Translations under genes and position numbers: made by a program
Notes under the pieces: model-generated
The model's input: only the letters and a program-made list of their open reading frames with translations
The model's database searches: none
What the model was told of the DNA's origin: nothing
In this document: in pieces, positions 37,455-46,470 of the stretch
How positions within the stretch are numbered: the stretch's first letter is position 1
How the letters are laid out: each line of letters starts with the position of its first letter
NCBI GenBank assembly: GCA_040754395.1
Contig: JBFMCL010000002.1
Span: 141,115 to 205,114 of the forward strand
DNA length: 64,000 nucleotides
Reading direction: 5' to 3'
From: Nitrospirota bacterium
GTDB taxonomy: Bacteria > Nitrospirota > Thermodesulfovibrionia > Thermodesulfovibrionales > SM23-35

Positions 37455-38768
37455 TTACACATACACATGCTCAAAAGTTACCTTATCAATGAACATCCCA
37501 ACAAGTTCCGGGTCAAACTGGGTTCCTGCATTGCTCTTCAGTTCCCCGACTGCCTCCTGAAATTCAACAATAAATGGATTTACACCATTACCATGCATCT
37601 TTCCCTTGCATTTGTATGAATCCTTGCTCACCATCACATCAAATGCCTCTGCAATTGCGATAATTCTGGACTCAAGAGGGATTTCTTGACCTTTCAATCC
37701 CGAAGGATACCCTGCACCGTCATATCGTTCATGATGGTACAGGACAATTGGTGCAATGTGAGCATAAAAATTTATCGATCGCAGCATTTCATAGCCAAGC
37801 TGGGGATGTGTTTTATAGTCATTTTTGGTATTTGAATTTTTCAGGTATAAGTTGTTGAGAAAACCAATATCGTGGAGCAGGCATGCGGTATACAACTTTT
37901 TTTTCTCACTCTCGGGCATGTTCATCGCCTGTGCAATCGAAAGACTGTATTTTGCAACTCTTTTTGAATGCCCCCGTTTTTCTATGTGACTGTCGATGGC
38001 ATTCAGCAAAATATCTGTGAGATGGATCTCGAAATTCTTCTGATCCTCATAAAATTTTGCCATGTCAATCGCCAGGGCAGCCTGATTCGCAAAATACGTG
38101 AGGACTTCTGCATCCTTCTCAGCAAATAAATTCGAATTTTTATTCAACAGTTCAATTACGCCGATCACGCCTGTGCTTAACTTCAATGGTGCGCAAAGGA
38201 TGGACTTGGTCTCATACCCTGTCAGCCTGTCTATTTCAGGATTGAACCGGACGTCCTGTCTGACATCATTAACAATTACCGGCTCGCCGATTTGCACAAC
38301 CCTCCCTGCTATCCCTTCGGTTTTTGGCACAGAAACCCCTTGCAGTTTACTGCTCTCCGGTCCTTTTACATTCTTAAAGACAAGCCTGTCTTTATCAACT
38401 ATCATGATAGACCCTGCATGAGCGTCAGTTATTGTTAATGCATGTCCCAGTATTTTCTCCAACAGAATATCCCCGTGTTTTTCTTCCTTTATATCCAGTG
38501 TAAAATTAAGCACGTCATCAAGCTTTCGACTGTAATCCTCTATCTCGTTTGCAGCCTGCCTCGAAACCTTGTTTGATAGATAAAGACCTATGACACTCAG
38601 GAACGCACAAAATGAGAGCATTGCTACTATTGAAGGATTTGTAATAAAGTCCCATTCGTAGTACAAGAAGCGCAAAACGAGAAAGAGTAATGCAAGGACA
38701 ATGAGCGCCACAATATAATTAAGCAGTTTGATCTTTTCCTTAATGGTATCTATTACTTTTGTTTTCAC
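37455..38768 (-). CDS. Membrane GAF-HD-GYP protein
   Basis: About 437 residues: two membrane helices (about 15-60), a GAF domain (115-245; EKILGHALTITDAHAGSIMIV, IAGRVVQIGEPVIVNDV, LCAPLKL) and an HD-GYP domain (255-410) with HDIGF and the signature HHERYDGAGYP. HD-GYP proteins degrade cyclic-di-GMP. GTG at 38768 has GAGG six bases before it; the longer frame from 38849 would start nearly at the predicted transcript end. Placed behind duplicated regulatory block B. Confidence 0.9.
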   Translation of the reverse strand: MKTKVIDTIKEKIKLLNYIVALIVLALLFLVLRFLYYEWDFITNPSIVAMLSFCAFLSVIGLYLSNKVSRQAANEIEDYSRKLDDVLNFTLDIKEEKHGDILLEKILGHALTITDAHAGSIMIVDKDRLVFKNVKGPESSKLQGVSVPKTEGIAGRVVQIGEPVIVNDVRQDVRFNPEIDRLTGYETKSILCAPLKLSTGVIGVIELLNKNSNLFAEKDAEVLTYFANQAALAIDMAKFYEDQKNFEIHLTDILLNAIDSHIEKRGHSKRVAKYSLSIAQAMNMPESEKKKLYTACLLHDIGFLNNLYLKNSNTKNDYKTHPQLGYEMLRSINFYAHIAPIVLYHHERYDGAGYPSGLKGQEIPLESRIIAIAEAFDVMVSKDSYKCKGKMHGNGVNPFIVEFQEAVGELKSNAGTQFDPELVGMFIDKVTFEHVYV

Positions 38769-38871
38769 TAAACACCTCTTGATGCGATTTTTTCTGACAA
38801 GCACCAGATACGATACAACGCTATATCGCCCTTCAACACTGCCAGACATCCTTTAAATCATTCATTGATAT

Positions 38872-38887
38872 ATCATTATTCGTGCCA
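38872..38887 (-). promoter_or_regulatory. Sigma54-like promoter of the HD-GYP gene
   Basis: On the minus strand TGGCACG, a perfect -24 element, is followed by AATAATGAT where the -12 GC should be; the -12 is thus degenerate. Its place relative to the GTGTTCG boxes (70 bases) equals that of copy A. Confidence 0.55.
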
Positions 38888-39118
38888 GTTTGGTTAAAGC
38901 TGAAACTTTCTGAAATACAAAGATAATTTCAAGCCGTTAAAAAATGCGCGGGGAAAGTGTTCGTTATTAATACAGGGGATTGAAGGAACAGGGAATTAAT
39001 ATAAATACTTTTAAGTAATTGTTTTTTAATGAATAATGGCGGGAAATTTCAGAAGTGTTCGTTTCTGAACATGGTGTTCGAAATTAGGGCTAAGTAATTG
39101 AGTATCTTTTCATTTTCC
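38884..39118. repeat. Duplicated regulatory block, copy B
   Basis: Matches 33371-33608. GTGTTCG boxes at 38957, 39055 and 39074. The pair at 39055-39080 also contains the inverted halves GTTC and GAAC, as expected for a dimeric activator site. It covers most of the non-coding 38769-39089 and the last codons of the activator gene. Confidence 0.9.
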
Positions 39119-40397
39119 TGAGCAGGGCATTTCTGTTGATGTTTAATTTTTCTGCTGCCTTGCTTCTGTTACCGTCGCAATCGCGGAGGACTTTCTCTAT
39201 ATGCGTCTTTATAACATCATCAAGTGATAACGGTAACGTTACTTGTTCTTCATTAGGGTTCTCGCTAATTATATACGAAGGCAGGTCTTCCAGTCGTATA
39301 AAATTTTCCTTGGTCATTATTGCCGCATGTTCAAGGACGCTTTCGAGCATTCTCACATTGCCTGGCCAGTCATGCGCAAAGAGTGCAGCCTGAGACGGTC
39401 TTGAAATGCCAAATATCTTTTTTCCGGTCTTATTGCTGAAATTCCTGAGAAAATGGCGGCAAAGGTGAGGCAACTCGTCCTTTCTCGTCCTCAATGGCGG
39501 CAACGTAATTGTTAACGGGGTAAGCCTGTAGAAAAGATCTTCTCGAAAACGTTCTTTTTTCACGTCAGCAATCAAATCCCTATTTGTTGCAGCTATAATG
39601 TTGCATTTAGCTTTTATTGTACGGGTGCTTCCGATTGGCCTGAATTCACCATCCTGCAACACCCTGAGGAGATGTGGCTGTATGGCAAGGGGAAGCTCTC
39701 CAATTTCATCAAGAAATATCGTGCCTTCGCCTGCAGCTTCAAATAAACCAGTTTTATCCGCAAGAGCTCCTGTAAAAGAACCTTTCCTGTGGCCGAAAAG
39801 TTCCGATTCGATAAGATTCTTCCCTAATGCACCGCAGTTAACCGTGATGAATGGATGTTTGGCAGCGGGACTTACTTCATGAAGCGTTTTCGCGATTTTC
39901 TCTTTCCCTGTGCCGGTCTCTCCCATGATTGTGACTACCCTGAAATAGGGTGCGATACGTCTCATGAAAGTGAATATATCAAGCATCTGCGGGTTTTTTC
40001 CCACAACGCCCGCAAAAGTATATTTGGAGGTCAGTTGATTTTCCAATTCGGCAACCTCTGTTTTTGTCTTCACAATGTCTGATACTATATCTATCGTCTC
40101 CTGAATCCGCCCCATGTTGTCGACTGGCAACGTGAAATACGCAAATGCACCCGCGCTTATTGCTTCAACAGCATTTGCTTCATGATCGCCGAACAAAATC
40201 ACCTCAGCCCTTGGATCTGTAGCTTTGATTTGCATAATGCTGTCGATTTCTTCTTCGAGCAGAATCAGATCATAATTGTTCTTGGATACTGCTTCATTAA
40301 AAGATTGGTCTCCGGAAAATGCGTCTATCTGATGCCCCTTAAGAAGAGAGAGAATTTCTTCTGAGGGACTTTTGAGGGCATAAAGTATTTTTAACAT
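39090..40397 (-). CDS. Sigma54-dependent activator with pseudo-receiver domain
   Basis: About 435 residues. The N-terminal 120 residues have receiver topology, but the usual phosphoacceptor site reads LILLEEEID, so phosphorylation is unlikely. The AAA+ domain (130-365) has GETGTGKE, the sigma54-contact loop GSFTGA and GTIFLDEIGEL; a Fis-type helix-turn-helix closes the protein (NRSKAAEKLNINRNALLRKMKRY). ATG 40397 with AGGT is better than the upstream TTG. It probably acts on the GTGTTCG boxes next door and in copy A. Confidence 0.93.
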   Translation of the reverse strand: MLKILYALKSPSEEILSLLKGHQIDAFSGDQSFNEAVSKNNYDLILLEEEIDSIMQIKATDPRAEVILFGDHEANAVEAISAGAFAYFTLPVDNMGRIQETIDIVSDIVKTKTEVAELENQLTSKYTFAGVVGKNPQMLDIFTFMRRIAPYFRVVTIMGETGTGKEKIAKTLHEVSPAAKHPFITVNCGALGKNLIESELFGHRKGSFTGALADKTGLFEAAGEGTIFLDEIGELPLAIQPHLLRVLQDGEFRPIGSTRTIKAKCNIIAATNRDLIADVKKERFREDLFYRLTPLTITLPPLRTRKDELPHLCRHFLRNFSNKTGKKIFGISRPSQAALFAHDWPGNVRMLESVLEHAAIMTKENFIRLEDLPSYIISENPNEEQVTLPLSLDDVIKTHIEKVLRDCDGNRSKAAEKLNINRNALLRKMKRYSIT

Positions 40398-40418
40398 ATT
40401 CAACCTCTACCGATTTAA

Positions 40419-40447
40419 AATATATCGTATAAATCAACAATTATCAA
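40419..40447 (-). promoter_or_regulatory. Sigma70 promoter of the activator gene
   Basis: Minus-strand TTGATA (40447-40442), 17-base spacer, TATATT (40424-40419), about 20 bases before the start codon. Confidence 0.65.
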
Positions 40448-40509
40448 TTCCGACATATGTTCTGGTCAAGGAAAAATGAAAATGTCTGGCATTCACGCTG
40501 CAACCTCAA

Positions 40510-40644
40510 TCACCTTTTTTGCTGATTTGGCCTCTTCCAAACAAAAGAGCATTCGATTTCCTCAAGGGTAATCGACAGACGGAGTGTGTCTTTTCTCTTC
40601 CGAAGCATGCAATGCTGTTTCTCCGGTCGTATGGTTATTTCCAT
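40510..40644 (-). CDS. Possible 44-residue basic protein
   Basis: An ATG-initiated frame giving a basic peptide (ITIRPEKQHCMLRKRKD, then LSITLEEIECSFVWKRP). No ribosome site at good distance and no family recognised. It could be a small gene or coding-like remnant. The rest of 40448-40794 has no gene I can see. Confidence 0.25.
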   Translation of the reverse strand: MEITIRPEKQHCMLRKRKDTLRLSITLEEIECSFVWKRPNQQKR

Positions 40645-40794
40645 AAACTTTATGCGCTCACCGTGATGCGTTTATCGTGCCGTTCATAATTCCCCTTTAT
40701 ATTTACGCAAAAGGCGATGGCCGCCATTTATCTCAGCTTCGACATCCTCATATTTTGTCTGTTGTATGATACAGGACAGGTATAGAGGCGGAGT

Positions 40795-40880
40795 TGGTGC
40801 CGAAGGCGGGATTTGAACCCGCACAGGTTTCCCCACACGCCCCTCAAACGTGCGTGTCTACCAGGTTCCACCACTTCGGC
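40795..40880 (-). tRNA. tRNA-Leu (anticodon GAG)
   Basis: Begins GCCGAAG at 40880 and ends CTTCGGC-A with an encoded CCA at 40797-40795. D-arm GTG/CAC, anticodon stem CACGT/GCGTG with loop TTGAGGG (anticodon GAG), a long variable arm typical of class II tRNAs, and T-arm GCGGG-TTCAAAT-CCCGC. Confidence 0.97.
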
Positions 40881-40938
40881 ATTGGCGTTATATGCTACTA
40901 CAGGAATCGGACGGTTTTCAAGAGAGCATACTTCCGGA

Positions 40939-41613
40939 TCAGCTGATCACATCCTTATTCATCTTGATCTTTATCTGTTTTTTCAGCCCTTCAATGTACG
41001 ATTCAACCGCCTTGGTTCTTTTTTCATTCAGCATCGCCTGACTCAGCATGCCGACAACCTGCTCATTCCCCGACGTCTTCGGCACCCCGACATCGACATC
41101 GGAGACGTCAACGGTGAGTTCGATCAGGTTGCGAATTTTGTCGATAGTCAGTTCCTGGCGTTTGAGGTTCTCATATAATTCAGGGGTAACCCTGTTCAGT
41201 TTCAGCCTGTTCAGATATACTTCCTTGTCAAATACGCCGTTTTTCAGAAAGAACGGTTCACGGGCAATCGATTCCTGGAGTTCCTCATCGGTGACGGTAA
41301 CGCCCATGTCCTTGGCTGCTGCCAGCAGGATGCGCTCGTTGATCATGGTATTCAGGACTTTCTCCTTGAGATTCATCTCCTTTTCCATTTCTTCATCGAA
41401 CTTCTCCCTGTAGACATCCCGGTAAAAACGGTACGCCCGGTCGTAGGTTTTCCAGTAATCGTCTGCGGTGATCTTGTATTTTCCGACCTCTGCCACTACC
41501 TGGACCCCGCCGTTTTCGTCAAGCGGTCCAACACCCCAGAATATGAAGGAAAGTATGACAATGAAGAAAAGGACATAGAAATACTTTGCATGCGTGCGCA
41601 GCGCCTTCAGCAT
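40939..41613 (-). CDS. Membrane-anchored SurA/PpiD N-domain-like chaperone
   Basis: 224 residues: an N-terminal anchor (about 10-30, YFYVLFFIVILSFIFWGVG), followed by a SurA-type N-terminal domain (VAEVGKYKITADDYWKTYD, LNTMINERILLAAAKDMGVTVTDEEL). It resembles the front part of PpiD, but the parvulin isomerase domain is missing; the protein ends with a helical tail. It should act as a periplasmic chaperone tethered to the inner membrane. Strong GGGAGG ribosome site, three bases after the Nudix gene. Confidence 0.83.
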   Translation of the reverse strand: MLKALRTHAKYFYVLFFIVILSFIFWGVGPLDENGGVQVVAEVGKYKITADDYWKTYDRAYRFYRDVYREKFDEEMEKEMNLKEKVLNTMINERILLAAAKDMGVTVTDEELQESIAREPFFLKNGVFDKEVYLNRLKLNRVTPELYENLKRQELTIDKIRNLIELTVDVSDVDVGVPKTSGNEQVVGMLSQAMLNEKRTKAVESYIEGLKKQIKIKMNKDVIS

Positions 41614-41616
41614 AAA

Positions 41617-42024
41617 CTAATACCTCCCTGTGAAATAATCATTGATGATATCCCTGTGATCAAACGCAATCTGCTCAGGCAGATGCTGCGTGGTGAATAC
41701 GCTGATATCTGCGGCATCGTCTCCTGCCACAGCATCGCCTTCAGCCTCTGCGATAAATACGGTAGTTATCGTATGGCAACGGGTATCCCTCCCGGGGTCG
41801 GAATAGGTATGGAATTGCCTGATAAGCCGCACATCAAGCCCTGTCTCCTCTTTTGCCTCGCGGACTGCAGCAGACTCGAGGGTTTCCCCGTAGTCCACAA
41901 ATCCGCCGGGCAAAGCCCATCCCTCTGGCGGGTGTTTTCTTTTTATCATTACGATGCCTCCGTGGTACTCTATGATTACGTCTATCGTCGGAACAGGATT
42001 TCTCTGGTTATGGCTGTGATTCAA
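41617..42024 (-). CDS. Nudix hydrolase
   Basis: 135 residues with a complete Nudix box, [24 protein letters not shown] (written here over residues 40-63 in two parts: GGFVDYGE and REAKEETGL). The [11 protein letters not shown] form is common among ADP-ribose and nucleotide-sugar pyrophosphatases. Start overlaps the end of hfq by 17 bases, so it belongs to the same operon. Confidence 0.92.
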   Translation of the reverse strand: MNHSHNQRNPVPTIDVIIEYHGGIVMIKRKHPPEGWALPGGFVDYGETLESAAVREAKEETGLDVRLIRQFHTYSDPGRDTRCHTITTVFIAEAEGDAVAGDDAADISVFTTQHLPEQIAFDHRDIINDYFTGRY

Positions 42025-42247
42025 ACCTCAGCTCAATCTCTTTCTCCGGCAGAATCGTTGAGATTGCATGCTTGTAAATAAGTGAATCGGCATTTTCCTT
42101 CAACAATATGACAAAATTATCAAACCCTTTAATCACGCCTTTCAGTCGGACGCCGTTTGTGAGGTAGATAATCACGGGTATCTTGTCTCTCCTGAGCTGA
42201 TTCAGATAGGTATCCTGAAGATTCTGTCCTTTGCCGGTACTGGACAT
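42008..42247 (-). CDS. hfq: RNA chaperone Hfq
   Basis: 79 residues from ATG 42247, which has AAGGAG upstream. Sm1 ([28 protein letters not shown]) and Sm2 ([10 protein letters not shown]) motifs are complete; conserved Gln near residue 9 and the KHA triplet are present. Hfq is a hexamer pairing small RNAs with mRNAs. The mutL-miaA-hfq order is a widely conserved one. Confidence 0.96.
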   Translation of the reverse strand: MSSTGKGQNLQDTYLNQLRRDKIPVIIYLTNGVRLKGVIKGFDNFVILLKENADSLIYKHAISTILPEKEIELRFESQP

Positions 42248-42361
42248 GATAATGTCTCCTTCATTAATTTTTCTCTTTACCATAAAGTATTTTACGCAAT
42301 ATTGCAAGATATGGCTGCCGCCACTGCAGAAAACAGCCCTTGCCTCCGGCTCCCATGTCTG

Positions 42362-43294
42362 TTAAAGGTCATTTTGTGACAACCGGCCTTCAAGCACATT
42401 GAAGATCCGCCTGAACACCTCGTCGTGGTCGAAGACCCCGGTGATGTCAATCCATTCGATATCTTCCTCTTTCCTGAACCAGGTAAATTGCCTCTTTGCA
42501 TAGCGTTTCGTATTTCTTTTGATGAGCCTGACCGCCTCCTCAGCAGACACCGTTCCGTTCAGATGCATTGCCATCTCTTTATACCCTATCGCCTGCAACG
42601 GCGTCCTGTCGGGGTTCATCGACATGAGAGCCCTGACTTCTTCGAGAAGCCCCTTTTCCATCATGAGGTCAACCCGCTGCTCAATCATCCGGTACAATTC
42701 CTTCCTCTCCCGGGTAATGCCGATCTTGAGAAAATCACAGGGAAGCGGCTGCGTGAGTTTTTCCTGCATGTCGGACATGCGCATGCGGCCGGCAATGCAG
42801 ACCTCAAGTGCCCTGATTATTCTCCGGGTATCATTCGGGGTTATTTTGCCCGCAGCTAAGGGATCGATGTCCTTCAGGCAGGAATAGAGCGCGCCGCGTT
42901 CTTCCTGTTCCAGGGACAGGAGTTCCTGTCTCAGCGTCCAGTCTGCGGAAGGTCCGCGGAAAATGCCGCGTGTCATCGCCCTGATATAAAGCCCTGTACC
43001 GCCCACCACCACCGGTATCCTGTTCTGGCAGTGCAGGCGTTTGAGCACGGGAAGAACCGCAGCGATATATTTTCCGGTGCTGAATGCTTCCCATGGCCCG
43101 GCAATGCCGATCATGTGATGTGGCACCGCAGACAGCTCCTCCGCAGTCGGTTTCGCGGTCCCGATGTCCATATGCCGGTATATCTGCATTGAATCCGCAC
43201 TGATGATTTCGGTATCCAGTTGTTTTGCGAGAAGTATCGAGGCACCGGTCTTGCCGACACCGGTGGGGCCGAGGAGGATGATGACCTTGTTCAT
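42362..43294 (-). CDS. miaA: tRNA dimethylallyltransferase
   Basis: About 310 residues from ATG 43294, overlapping the mutL stop as ATGA. P-loop LLGPTGVGKTGASILLA, then SADSMQIYRHMDIGTAKPT and VGGTGLYIRAM, all typical of MiaA, which puts the isopentenyl group on A37 of tRNAs reading U-starting codons. The late TKRYAKRQFTWFRK completes the match. Confidence 0.96.
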   Translation of the reverse strand: MNKVIILLGPTGVGKTGASILLAKQLDTEIISADSMQIYRHMDIGTAKPTAEELSAVPHHMIGIAGPWEAFSTGKYIAAVLPVLKRLHCQNRIPVVVGGTGLYIRAMTRGIFRGPSADWTLRQELLSLEQEERGALYSCLKDIDPLAAGKITPNDTRRIIRALEVCIAGRMRMSDMQEKLTQPLPCDFLKIGITRERKELYRMIEQRVDLMMEKGLLEEVRALMSMNPDRTPLQAIGYKEMAMHLNGTVSAEEAVRLIKRNTKRYAKRQFTWFRKEEDIEWIDITGVFDHDEVFRRIFNVLEGRLSQNDL

Positions 43295-44976
43295 TTCCTC
43301 TTGAACATTTTCTTCAGATCTTCCAACGACAGAAAGATCCTTGTCGGCCTGCCGTGGGGGCACTGGTCAGGGTGCTCGGTCTGTTCGAGGTCCGCGAGGA
43401 GCGAGGAGACCTCTTCAGGGCTCAGGATATCTCTGCCCCTGACCGAGCTGTGACAGGCGATACGTGCAGCAATCGCTTCTCTGAACGATTTGTCGGGGGG
43501 AATACCCTCAAGGATGCATAAGGCAACATCAGAGAGAACACCCTGCATATCGGCATCTTTCAGCACGTCGGGGAGAGTGCGGACAATAATCGTCTCCGGA
43601 CCGAAGTCATCTATCTCTATTCCGAAGTTGCCGAGTATCTGCAGATTTTCAAGGATTACCCGGTATTCCCTCGGCGAAAGATGGACCTGTTTCGGAAACA
43701 GCAGGCGGTGCGCGTTCAGGTGTATTCCCTGCAAAAATTTCTCATAGAGCACCCTCTCGCTGGCTGCATGATGGTCGATCAGTATCAGCCCCCCTTTGCC
43801 TGAAAGCGCGATAAAGGTATCGCCGAGATAGAGGAAAGGCAGCGATGGCCTGTAGGGGAGTCCAGGACTCTCGGAAACCCCGGACGCACCGGAGCGAAGG
43901 TGCTCAGGGTATGCGGCAGGATATGCTCCGGACCTCTCATGAACTGAAGCGGACTCCGGCATCTCGGAGAATTGCCGCGCATATTCCGCCCGGTCGCTTT
44001 TTACCGCCTCCGCGATGCTGCTGCGCACAAGACGGTAGATGTGTTCCCTGTCCTCGAACCTGACCTCCTGTTTTGTCGGATGCACATTGATATCGATCTT
44101 GTCCGGATCAATGTCAAGGAAGAGAAAGTACACCGGATGCCTGTCGCGCGGCAGCACTCCTTCGTACGCAGCATAGACCGCATGCGATAACGCCCTGTCC
44201 TTTATCGGACGCCTGTTTATGAAAATCAGCTGATGCGACTTCATGTTTCTGAAATTTTCGCCTCCTGACACATATGCCTGCATCGCGATTCCATCCGCCT
44301 CTGCACTTACCCCAATGAGGCCTTCAAGAAACTCCTCGCCATAGACCTGCATAATGCGTTCCCTGAAACCGGATGCGGGCGGAAGAAGAACAACCTCTTT
44401 TTTGTCTGAGGTGAGCCTGAACCCGATCTCCCAGTGGGAAAGGGCCTCCTTTGTAACCGTATCGATAATATGAAAAAGCTCTGTGCTGTGTGCCTTCAGG
44501 AATTTCTTCCGGGCAGGGGTGTTGAAAAAAAGGTCTCTTACCTCAACCGTGGTGCCGACTGCGGGGAAGTCCTTTATCTCCTTCACCGCACCGCCATGTA
44601 TTTCGACCGAAATCCCGGAAGGCACGCCTCTCAATCCGGTCACAAGCGTGATCTTCGAAACAGACGCGATGGAAGGAAGGGCCTCTCCCCTGAATCCCAT
44701 GGTTGTTATGTGGAAAAGGTCGTCTTCGTGCGAAAGTTTGCTTGTCGCATGCCGCTCGCAGCAGAGGAGCGCGTCCTCCCGGTCCATTCCGGTTCCGTCA
44801 TCAGATATCCTAATGAGACGCTTCCCCGAGTACAGGACATCGACCCTGATATCCCTGCTGTCTGCATCGATCGAGTTTTCTATCAACTCCTTAACCACTG
44901 ACGCGGGACGTTCAATGACCTCTCCGGCGGCTATCTTGTTCCGTAAGTCAGAAGGGAGAACCTTTATCTGCGGCAT
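43291..44976 (-). CDS. mutL: DNA mismatch repair protein MutL
   Basis: About 561 residues. The GHKL ATPase domain (1-330) has IAAGEVIERPASVVKELIENSIDA, DDGTGM, TMGFRGEAL and the late NVHPTKQEVRF. The C-terminal dimerisation part (about 380-561) lacks the DQHA-x2-E-x4-E endonuclease sequence in classic form: it reads LIDHHAASERVLYE, which is the variant seen in many endonuclease-positive MutLs, so nicking activity is possible. First gene of the mutL-miaA-hfq-nudix-surA-like operon. Confidence 0.95.
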   Translation of the reverse strand: MPQIKVLPSDLRNKIAAGEVIERPASVVKELIENSIDADSRDIRVDVLYSGKRLIRISDDGTGMDREDALLCCERHATSKLSHEDDLFHITTMGFRGEALPSIASVSKITLVTGLRGVPSGISVEIHGGAVKEIKDFPAVGTTVEVRDLFFNTPARKKFLKAHSTELFHIIDTVTKEALSHWEIGFRLTSDKKEVVLLPPASGFRERIMQVYGEEFLEGLIGVSAEADGIAMQAYVSGGENFRNMKSHQLIFINRRPIKDRALSHAVYAAYEGVLPRDRHPVYFLFLDIDPDKIDINVHPTKQEVRFEDREHIYRLVRSSIAEAVKSDRAEYARQFSEMPESASVHERSGAYPAAYPEHLRSGASGVSESPGLPYRPSLPFLYLGDTFIALSGKGGLILIDHHAASERVLYEKFLQGIHLNAHRLLFPKQVHLSPREYRVILENLQILGNFGIEIDDFGPETIIVRTLPDVLKDADMQGVLSDVALCILEGIPPDKSFREAIAARIACHSSVRGRDILSPEEVSSLLADLEQTEHPDQCPHGRPTRIFLSLEDLKKMFKRK

Positions 44977-45173
44977 ACCCAATTGTAACTCACCTTATTT
45001 ATAAAAAGCACCTGTAATACAGGCAATCGCGGGCCCTCGCCGGCATAAAATGCATGCGGACCGGTTTTCACCAGGACAGCCGCCCCGCCGATGGTGCTCA
45101 GGCAATCCGGTGATGATAAAAAAACGGCTTTTTCATGTATAATTTTTAGCAGATAGCGAAACGGAGGGAAATC

Positions 45174-46430
45174 ATGGATATCAAGAAATACGTGCTCAGC
45201 AAAGCACTAGAGGCAAAGGAGGGGGCGAGGTCGCTTGCGAAGGCCTCATCGCAGCAGAAGAATGACGCCCTCGTGAAAATGGCGGAAGCGCTGACAAAAA
45301 AGTCTCGGGAACTGATAACCGAAAATCGGAAGGACGTGAAATATGCGGAAGGCAAGGGTCTTTCAAAGGCGCTTGTAGACAGGCTCACCCTCAACGAGAA
45401 GAGAATCATGGAAATGGCACAGGGGCTTGTGGAGGTTGCAGCCCTTCCGGACCCTGTCGGTGAAGTGATAAAGATGTGGACGAGGCCGAACCGCATGACG
45501 GTCGGCAAAATGCGGGTTCCCATCGGTGTGATCGGGATCATCTACGAATCAAGGCCGAATGTCACGGCAGATGCGGCAGGCCTCTGCATGAAGGCGGGAA
45601 ATGCCGTTATCCTGCGGGGCGGCTCTGAAGCGATCCACTCGAATAAGGCGATCGTGAAAGTCCTGAGTGATGCTGCGAAAAAGCAGGGTCTTCACGAGGG
45701 CGCGGTCACCTTTATTGACATACCTGACCGTATCGCAATCATGGAAATGCTGAGGCTCGAAGGAATCGTTGACCTGATCATCCCGAGAGGGGGCGAGGCG
45801 CTGATAAGGGCTGTCACCGAGAATTCAAGGATCCCCGTGCTGAAGCATTACAAGGGGGTATGCCACGTTTTCGTTGACCGGGATGCAGACCTGAAAATGG
45901 CGGAAGACATCTGTTTCAACGCAAAGGTGCAGAGGCCCGGGACATGCAATGCGATGGAAACGATGCTTGTTGACAAAAAGATCGCAAGGGCATTTCTGCC
46001 GCCCATGATCAAAAGGTTGCAGCAGGCCGGAGTAAAACTCAACGCCTGCCCGTTCACGCGCCGGATCGACGCATCACTCGCAAAGGTTAAGGAAGAAGAT
46101 TTTTACAGGGAGTATCTCGACCTCACTCTGAATGTCAGGGTCGTCGACGGCCTCGATGAGGCAATGTCACATATTGCGCGATACAGCTCAGCACATTCCG
46201 ATGCGATTGTCACTGATAAGTATGATACGGCCATGCGGTTTCTGAAAGAGGTCGATTCGTCTGCGGTCTTTGTGAATGCCTCAACAAGGTTGAACGACGG
46301 CTTCCAGTTCGGCCTCGGCGCTGAAATCGGGATATCCACCGATAAGATCCATGCCCGGGGTCCGATGGGGCTCGAGGAACTGACCTGCACGAAATTCATC
46401 GTCCTTGGAAACGGCCAGCTGAGAGAATAG
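45174..46430 (+). CDS. proA: Glutamate-5-semialdehyde dehydrogenase
   Basis: 418 residues, normal for gamma-glutamyl phosphate reductase of proline synthesis. Visible blocks: VPIGVIGIIYESRPNVTADAA, LRGGSEAIHSN, DLIIPRGGEAL, the catalytic Cys in KVQRPGTCNAMETMLVD and ARGPMGLEELT. Good GGAGG ribosome site. The companion proB is not in the window. It leads a short plus-strand run with nadD, rsfS and the lapAB-type gene. Confidence 0.96.
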   Translation: MDIKKYVLSKALEAKEGARSLAKASSQQKNDALVKMAEALTKKSRELITENRKDVKYAEGKGLSKALVDRLTLNEKRIMEMAQGLVEVAALPDPVGEVIKMWTRPNRMTVGKMRVPIGVIGIIYESRPNVTADAAGLCMKAGNAVILRGGSEAIHSNKAIVKVLSDAAKKQGLHEGAVTFIDIPDRIAIMEMLRLEGIVDLIIPRGGEALIRAVTENSRIPVLKHYKGVCHVFVDRDADLKMAEDICFNAKVQRPGTCNAMETMLVDKKIARAFLPPMIKRLQQAGVKLNACPFTRRIDASLAKVKEEDFYREYLDLTLNVRVVDGLDEAMSHIARYSSAHSDAIVTDKYDTAMRFLKEVDSSAVFVNASTRLNDGFQFGLGAEIGISTDKIHARGPMGLEELTCTKFIVLGNGQLRE

Positions 46431-46470
46431 CACTCTGATGCGGATCATGTCGGGGAATAACACCAACCTC

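Noticed and set aside
33371..39118. Duplicated block as a CRISPR or mobile element
   Set aside because: Only two copies, no spacers, no terminal inverted repeats or transposase; better explained as duplicated regulatory DNA.
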